Origin: RGIG995 sp045652445
GTDB lineage: Bacteria > Bacillota > Clostridia > Oscillospirales > UBA644
Direction: 5' to 3'
DNA: 9,475 nt
Assembly: GCA_045652445.1 (NCBI GenBank)
Contig: JAZRUJ010000046.1
Span: 1 to 9,475, forward strand
The notes below the pieces were generated by a model, which made no database searches, was not told where the DNA came from, and worked only from the letters and a program-made list of their open reading frames with translations. Below are positions 5,899 through 9,475 of this stretch, in pieces; positions within the stretch are counted from its first letter, which is position 1, and each line of letters opens with the position of its first letter. The position numbers were made by a program, and so were the translations under genes.

Positions 5899-6921
5899 TT
5901 ATTTCTTTTTCGATATTACGGGAACAACAATAAAAAACAAAGAAAGGATTGCCATTCCCACACAGACCCAAACCGCCCCGGGGAACATGGCAGGGGATTC
6001 GGGTTTTCTCTCGGAAATCGTTTCCGAAGAAGAATCGGTGGTGTGGGACGATTGATTCGTCGAGGTGGAAACAGAATTCTTTTGTTGCTCGAAAAATTCC
6101 CCAATCCGTTCCGCATTTTCGGGTTGCACCATTTCTGTTGATACCCAATAATAACCGCCGACTCCGTTATTACGGAAAGTATGTTTGTATAAAGCCAGAT
6201 ATTCGTCAATCTTACCTTCCCGAAGAAAGTCTTCTTCCGCCCAAGTCAGGGAAGTATAATAGGGGGTCGCAGTTCCACTCACCCGCATTTGACTGTCCCG
6301 ATACATCTTAAAAACCCCGTCCCCGCTTACAGAAGCACTTTGATATCCGCAATAACGAATATAAAGTTCCACACCGTCTTGGATTTTTTCTGCCTTTACA
6401 AAAGAGGCGTATGCACTTGCGCTGTCCACTCCGCCCCCACCGGACCATCGAAGATAAGCATAGCAATCGGTGGCGGATTCATAACGAAAATGTTCACTGT
6501 AATTGGAAAAATAATCTTGATACTTGAAATCTTCAAATGTCCCCGAACCAAAAGTTTGCTCGTAAATCTTGCGAACTTCCGATGCGGGAATATAAATCAC
6601 ATCGGGATTGTTTTCCCACCCCCAAGCTTTTGCCGATTCTTTCGGGGGAACCAAAACACCGTTGTCAATCAATTCTTGAATCAGAACCCCCTCGGGACCC
6701 ATTCCCCAATCTCCATACTTCACATTATGAACGGTGACGATTTTCTGGGAATGATAAGCCCCTTCGGGAAGAATGGCATATAACTCTAAATATTCTTCCG
6801 GAAGATTTTGAATTTGATATTCCATCTTCCACCGCTGGGAATCGGTCAATGCGTGAGCGGACAAAGCCGTGGCAAAAAACAAAAGAATCACCAAAACAAC
6901 TGCAAAAACTTTTCTCATCAT
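5899..6921 (-). CDS. secreted, C-terminally membrane-anchored protein of unknown function
   Basis: I do not recognise a family. The 340-residue product has a clear signal peptide: MMRK, a hydrophobic core (5-20), then SAHA with likely cleavage after A24. An extracellular region (25-280) is rich in Tyr, Trp and Phe and has two cysteines (C153 and C191) that could form a disulfide. A Ser/Thr-rich linker (281-310) follows, then one membrane helix (about 315-337) and a KKK end facing the cytoplasm. That is a type I single-pass layout. The anchor is not an LPXTG sortase signal. A Gly run (161-164, in RWSGGGGVDSAS) interrupts the domain. The start is ATG 6921, with GAAGGTG (6933-6927) upstream; the next codon is also ATG and would serve as well. 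The gene is monocistronic, with a promoter at 6967-6996. It could be a surface or cell-envelope protein; no function is assigned. Confidence 0.85.
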   Translation of the reverse strand: MMRKVFAVVLVILLFFATALSAHALTDSQRWKMEYQIQNLPEEYLELYAILPEGAYHSQKIVTVHNVKYGDWGMGPEGVLIQELIDNGVLVPPKESAKAWGWENNPDVIYIPASEVRKIYEQTFGSGTFEDFKYQDYFSNYSEHFRYESATDCYAYLRWSGGGGVDSASAYASFVKAEKIQDGVELYIRYCGYQSASVSGDGVFKMYRDSQMRVSGTATPYYTSLTWAEEDFLREGKIDEYLALYKHTFRNNGVGGYYWVSTEMVQPENAERIGEFFEQQKNSVSTSTNQSSHTTDSSSETISERKPESPAMFPGAVWVCVGMAILSLFFIVVPVISKKK

Positions 6922-6966
6922 TCCATCACCTTCTTTTTTATTTTTAAGAGGAGTTCCTCTGGTTTT

Positions 6967-6996
6967 ATTATATCATAAAAAAATATTTTCTGTCAA
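6967..6996 (-). promoter_or_regulatory. promoter of the secreted-protein gene
   Basis: On the minus strand, TTGACA (6996-6991), an 18-bp spacer and TATAAT (6972-6967). It is divergent from the mgtC-like promoter; the 214-bp intergenic region shared by the two is very A/T-rich. Confidence 0.85.
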
Positions 6997-7067
6997 CAAT
7001 TTTTCTGCTGTTTTTTGTGTATATATAGAAAAATTGAAACACTTTTTTAAATTTTTTTGATAAACAC

Positions 7068-7096
7068 TTGACAACATCTTAATATTTCAGTATAAT
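7068..7096 (+). promoter_or_regulatory. promoter of the MgtC-like gene pair
   Basis: TTGACA (7068-7073), exactly 17 bp, TATAAT (7091-7096): a perfect consensus. A second TATAAT-like box (TTATAATATT, about 7098-7107) lies just downstream without its own -35. Confidence 0.9.
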
Positions 7097-7135
7097 GTTA
7101 TAATATTTATAAGGTAGAAAGGCGGTGAGGCGATT

Positions 7136-7801
7136 TTGTGGGAAACATCGTTGCAAATTGAATTATTACTACGGGTTTTATTGGCTGCGTTGTGTGGGTC
7201 TGCCATCGGATTTGAGCGAGGCTTCCGCCGAAAAGAAGCAGGACAGAGAACCCATTGTGTCATCGCCATCGGTGCCTGCACCTTTATGATTCTGTCCGCC
7301 TATGCCTTCCCGGACTACCCGGGAAATTTGGATTTAACCCAAATCGCCTGTCAAATCGTCTGTGGCTTGGGGTTCTTGGGGGTCGGAATTATTTATAAGA
7401 GCGATACCTTCGGGATTTCCGGGCTTTCCACCGCCACAGGGCTATGGGCAACCGCCGCCATCGGTATGGCGTGCGGCATCGGAATGTACGGCTTATCCAT
7501 TGCCGTCACCGTATTTTTGATTCTATTCCACATTTTCTTGAACGTGACGAATATGGAATCTTTCGGGTACACCATTCAGACCGTCACCATAGAAATTGAC
7601 AACATTGAAACCATACGCCCGCTGTTACGGAAAAAGCGGAATCTGTACCGGGCGAATCTGTTGTCCTACGAATATACTCGAAACGAAGATCGAGGCACCA
7701 TTACCGTGTCCTTTCGATTCCGTATGCTGGGAGCAATCCCGCTGAAAGACGTTTTGAAATTTCTCCGGGAACACGATGGAATCCGGACGTTGTCTACTTA
7801 A
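7136..7801 (+). CDS. MgtC/SapB family membrane protein, first copy
   Basis: This encodes a 221-residue inner-membrane protein. The hydrophobic N-terminal half (about 8-140) carries the family block IGFERGFRRKEAGQRTHCVI (24-43), then GLGFLGVGII and GLSTATGLWATAAIGMACG, typical of the MgtC/SapB membrane domain with about four helices. The soluble C-terminal part (about 145-221) resembles the ACT-like tail of longer members. MgtC proteins are linked to growth at low magnesium, but the molecular role is debated and no transport activity is claimed here. The usual DPxRIAAQ motif is changed to LDLTQIACQ, so this copy is more divergent than its neighbour. The start is TTG 7136: AGAAAGGCGGTGAG (7117-7130), nearly a full anti-SD match, precedes it, and no ATG fits. 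It is separated by 14 bases from the second copy. Confidence 0.88.
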   Translation: MWETSLQIELLLRVLLAALCGSAIGFERGFRRKEAGQRTHCVIAIGACTFMILSAYAFPDYPGNLDLTQIACQIVCGLGFLGVGIIYKSDTFGISGLSTATGLWATAAIGMACGIGMYGLSIAVTVFLILFHIFLNVTNMESFGYTIQTVTIEIDNIETIRPLLRKKRNLYRANLLSYEYTRNEDRGTITVSFRFRMLGAIPLKDVLKFLREHDGIRTLST

Positions 7802-7815
7802 GGGGAGGAAATTTT

Positions 7816-8535
7816 ATGGAACAAATGATTACCACCGTTTTGGCATTTTTTGCCGCACACCCGTTGCTGACCTACTTGGTTCGCATTCTTGCCGCCACAT
7901 GTTGCGGGGCATTGATTGGCTTTGAACGAACCAAACGATCCAAAGAAGCGGGGATCCGTACCCACTGCATCATTGCCGTGGGGGCGGCTCTGATTATGAT
8001 TATTTCCAAATACGGTTTTGCCGATTTGGTCAGCCAAGCAGGTAGTTTTACCGAAGGAACCCGCGGTGCTGACCCCGGACGTATTGCCGCCCAGGTTGTC
8101 ACCGGTATTTCTTTCTTGGGTGCCGGGGTTATCTTTAAAAACGGAAGCACCGTAAAAGGATTGACCACCGCCGCCGGTATTTGGGCGATGGCTGCCGTCG
8201 GGATGGCTTGCGGTGCCGGAATGTACGGCGTTGCCTTCTTGGTTACCGCCGTGATTTTGGTAGTTCAACTGGTCATGCACCGGTTCAGCGTAGGGAACGA
8301 CGCTTACTCCAACAGCGAAATCCGAATTACCCTGGTGGACTCTCCTGAAATTCGCAAGGCACTTCAAGAAAAACAGAAAGAATTGGGTATTACTGTCATT
8401 TCCTCTCGGGTAACCGCTTGTGATAACAATACCCTGAATATGATCCTGCAGGTTCGCCTGAGACAAAAGATCCCCTTCTCCGACGTGGTGGAATTTATGG
8501 ATCAACATCCGGAAATCAAATCTTTGAGTGTATAA
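7816..8535 (+). CDS. MgtC/SapB family membrane protein, second copy
   Basis: This encodes a 239-residue paralogue of the preceding gene. It has an N-terminal membrane domain with IGFERTKRSKEAGIRTHCII (34-53), DPGRIAAQVVTGISFLGAGV, and GLTTAAGIWAMAAVGMACGAG, all close to the MgtC/SapB consensus. A C-terminal cytoplasmic ACT-like region (about 165-239) follows. Compared with the first copy it has about 10 extra residues at the N-terminus and an insertion (QAGSFTEGTRGA) before the DPGR motif. The start is ATG 7816, with GGGGAGG (7802-7808) 7 nt upstream. It is co-transcribed with the first copy and ends at a strong hairpin. Tandem pairing suggests a gene duplication or a heteromeric complex; this is an inference. 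Confidence 0.92.
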   Translation: MEQMITTVLAFFAAHPLLTYLVRILAATCCGALIGFERTKRSKEAGIRTHCIIAVGAALIMIISKYGFADLVSQAGSFTEGTRGADPGRIAAQVVTGISFLGAGVIFKNGSTVKGLTTAAGIWAMAAVGMACGAGMYGVAFLVTAVILVVQLVMHRFSVGNDAYSNSEIRITLVDSPEIRKALQEKQKELGITVISSRVTACDNNTLNMILQVRLRQKIPFSDVVEFMDQHPEIKSLSV

Positions 8536-8544
8536 TAAAGGATC

Positions 8545-8574
8545 AAAATCCGCAGAGAATACTCTGCGGATTTT
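8545..8574 (+). terminator. terminator of the MgtC-like operon
   Basis: A perfect 13-bp stem (8545-8557 with 8562-8574, AAAATCCGCAGAG/CTCTGCGGATTTT) with a 4-nt loop begins 10 bases after the second stop codon. The T-run forms the end of the 3' arm. Confidence 0.92.
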
Positions 8575-8581
8575 CTATAAG

Positions 8582-8615
8582 AAAAGACCGCAACGTTATA
8601 ACGTTGCGGTCTTTT
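8582..8615 (-). terminator. 34-bp perfect palindrome, terminator of the tRNA-Ser
   Basis: All 34 bases (8582-8615) are self-complementary, centred on TTA|TAA at 8598/8599, with arms AAAAGACCGCAACGTTA. On the minus strand it starts at the last A of the tRNA CCA end and finishes in TTTT then CTTAT, as a terminator for the tRNA should. It could also act as a second stop for plus-strand transcripts from the MgtC-like operon. Confidence 0.8.
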
Positions 8616-8669
8616 GGCGGAGAGTTAGGGATTCGAACCCTAGGTACTTTCGTACACAGCATTTCGAGT
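8615..8669 (-). tRNA. 3' fragment of tRNA-Ser(CGA), probable att site of an integrated element
   Basis: Read on minus, the sequence gives anticodon loop CTCGAAA (8668-8662, anticodon CGA), the 3' anticodon strand TGCTG, and a variable arm GTAC-GAAA-GTAC. A T arm TAGGG-TTCGAAT-CCCTA follows, then acceptor strand ACTCTCC, discriminator G (as in serine tRNAs) and encoded CCA ending at 8615. The 5' half is missing: the bases before the loop are CTTGA, where pairing with TGCTG would need CAGCA, and no D arm or 5' acceptor (GGAGAGT) occurs in the following 800 bases. The break lies exactly at the anticodon loop, a common crossover position for tyrosine recombinases that use tRNA genes. The fragment's 5' side (right) is therefore element DNA and its 3' side (left), with the native terminator, is chromosome. 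Confidence 0.85.
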
Positions 8670-8691
8670 CAAGTGTCAAAAAACGAACTTG

Positions 8692-8721
8692 ACGGAATTT
8701 AACGGAAGATAACGGCAATAG
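8692..8721. repeat. three ACGG repeats at exact 10-bp spacing next to the att site
   Basis: ACGGAATTTA, ACGGAAGATA and ACGGCAATAG follow each other head-to-tail, with ACGG at 8692, 8702 and 8712. One helical turn of spacing puts the motifs on the same DNA face, as in arm-type binding sites of tyrosine recombinases. That role is an inference from position. Confidence 0.6.
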
Positions 8722-8723
8722 TG

Positions 8724-8757
8724 AGAACCCCGAAAACCCCGATGTTTTCAGGGTTCT
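8724..8757 (+). terminator. strong hairpin, possible terminator inside the element end
   Basis: AGAACCC (8724-8730) and GAAAAC (8732-8737) pair with GTTTTC (8744-8749) and GGGTTCT (8751-8757), with one C/A mismatch and a 6-nt loop. TTC follows on plus, so the T-run is short; there is no T-run on minus. The upstream transcript it would serve is unclear. Confidence 0.5.
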
Positions 8758-8821
8758 TTCGGTTATTATATCAAAAAACACAGTGAAAATCAAGGTCTAA
8801 AAGTCTTCTCCGATTTTGCCG

Positions 8822-8857
8822 AGTTCTAATGGATTTTTGGAAAAGTCTATTAGAACT
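8822..8857. repeat. 36-nt dyad (hairpin of A/T-rich DNA)
   Basis: AGTTCTAAT (8822-8830) and ATTAGAACT (8849-8857) are perfect inverted repeats. The 18 bases between them also pair (GATTTTT with AAAAGTC), giving a continuous stem of about 17 bp with two G-U pairs. TTTCG follows on plus. It could be a terminator or a protein-binding site. Confidence 0.6.
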
Positions 8858-9033
8858 TTTCGTAGAACTGCGCCTATTTTCGCCCCGAAATTACCCTTTT
8901 GGCAGTGCAATAAAAAGCACCGGTTGAAGCATACAAGACACAAAATCGTGTTGACTTTTTACAACCGAGAATAAAAATTCGGTAATCTTTATGGCATTAT
9001 TTCGAAAAAATTATAAGATACAACGTTTATATA

Positions 9034-9062
9034 TTGCTATTTTTTAAATTCTATTGTATAAT
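9034..9062 (+). promoter_or_regulatory. promoter of the signal peptidase gene
   Basis: TTGCTA (9034-9039), a 17-bp spacer and TATAAT (9057-9062). A start near 9069 leaves a leader of about 70 nt before the GTG at 9142. Confidence 0.8.
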
Positions 9063-9141
9063 ATAGTATCTTGGAATAGTTGTATCCAATATTAAATTAT
9101 TACAAAAATGTTTGAAACGTTTGTTTAGGAGATAAAAGACA

Positions 9142-9475
9142 GTGGCAAAACATTCAAAGAAAAAGACTAACTTTTTTCAGACTGCCTTATTTAAGACAAC
9201 TTTGAAAATCGTTATTATCGTGATTATAACCGCTTCTCTTCTTCTGAATCTGTTTAACTTTATCATGCCGGTGGTCAAGTACTATGGTACAAGTATGTCG
9301 CCCACATTGGAGGACGGACAGATTTTAATCGTCAGCAAAATGTCTGAGATAGAAAACGGAGATATCATAGCGTTTTATTATAACAACAAGGTTTTGGTTC
9401 GGAGAGTTGTGGCGACCGGTAACGAACAGGTATCCATCGATATTTTCGGTGCAGTTTCCGTCAACGGCAAAGAAC
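9142..9475 (+). CDS. type I signal peptidase (S26 family), 3' end cut by window
   Basis: 111 residues are present. A basic start (MAKHSKKK) is followed by one membrane helix (about 22-42) and then the catalytic domain outside the cell. GTSMSPTLEDGQIL contains the nucleophile Ser51 in the S-x-M-x-P-T box, and NGDIIAFYYNNKVLVRRVVA is the second conserved box. In the usual enzyme that box reads LVKR and the Lys is the general base; here it is Arg87 (codon CGG). The protein would cleave signal peptides from exported proteins if active. The start is GTG 9142, with AGGAG (9127-9131) 10 nt upstream; no ATG in frame precedes the membrane helix. It is the first gene inside the presumed integrated element, so it may serve a cargo protein encoded further right. 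The true length and the C-terminal boxes are unseen. Confidence 0.88.
   Translation, partial: MAKHSKKKTNFFQTALFKTTLKIVIIVIITASLLLNLFNFIMPVVKYYGTSMSPTLEDGQILIVSKMSEIENGDIIAFYYNNKVLVRRVVATGNEQVSIDIFGAVSVNGKE

Larger units (their letters stand above)
8670..9141. other. noncoding, dyad-rich end of the presumed integrated element
   Basis: No credible gene is seen in these 470 bases. From left to right they hold an inverted repeat GTCAAG/CTTGAC (8668-8673 with 8688-8693) beside the tRNA fragment and three ACGG repeats at 10-bp spacing (8692-8721). After these come a 13-bp hairpin with one mismatch (8724-8757), a 36-nt dyad (8822-8857), and a small hairpin TTTCG/CGAAA (8878-8890). A nested pair follows, CGGTTG/CAACCG (8921-8926 with 8962-8967) around ACAC/GTGT (8938-8951). 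The stretch ends with the signal peptidase promoter. The dyads may be terminators, recombinase sites or a small RNA; the sequence does not decide. An open minus-strand frame through 8596-8793 crosses the tRNA fragment and has no family features. Confidence 0.55.

Noticed and set aside
8596..8793. A 65-codon minus-strand frame across the tRNA fragment.
   Set aside because: It contains the tRNA sequence and hairpin arms and has no recognisable protein features.
8615..9141. A group I intron in the anticodon loop of tRNA-Ser, instead of an att site.
   Set aside because: No 5' tRNA half (acceptor GGAGAGT, D arm) occurs in the 800 bases on the correct side, and no group I core was recognised.

Overview
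The window looks like part of a chromosome from an anaerobic member of the Bacillota, class Clostridia. The evidence is a 16S rRNA 5' end of clostridial type at the left edge, AT-rich intergenic DNA, strong Shine-Dalgarno sites, and SigA-type promoters that are nearly all TTGACA-17 bp-TATAAT. The genus cannot be fixed from this sequence.

Layout. Positions 1-144 (minus) are the first bases of a 16S gene. Its leader and promoters run leftward from about 490. At about 628-793 (plus) there is an isolated GC-rich block with several hairpins, ending in an intrinsic terminator; it is probably a small structured RNA that I cannot name. It runs tail-to-tail into a small UPF0291/DUF896 gene (782-985, minus). 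Divergent from that is a pyridoxal/pyridoxamine kinase gene (1149-1988), followed by a TIM-barrel sugar phosphate isomerase/epimerase-like gene (2196-2990). Both are single-gene units with their own consensus promoter and terminator. argG and argH (3261-5865) form an operon for the last two steps of arginine synthesis. Upstream of them lies a 48-bp dyad embedded among ArgR/AhrC-box-like sequences. A bidirectional terminator separates argH from a convergent gene (5899-6921, minus) for an unrecognised secreted, C-terminally membrane-anchored protein. Two tandem MgtC/SapB-family membrane protein genes (7136-8535) follow.

The right end changes character. At 8615-8669 (minus) there is only the 3' part of a tRNA-Ser gene (anticodon CGA), starting at the anticodon loop and ending in CCA. 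This is what is left at the distal end when a tyrosine-recombinase element inserts into a tRNA gene. The element should therefore lie to the right (from about 8670), and everything to the left is chromosomal backbone. The first 470 bases of the presumed element are noncoding and rich in dyads and in 10-bp-phased repeats. The first gene, cut by the window edge, is a type I signal peptidase homologue in which the usual catalytic lysine appears to be arginine. No integrase gene is visible; it would be expected further right or at the other end.
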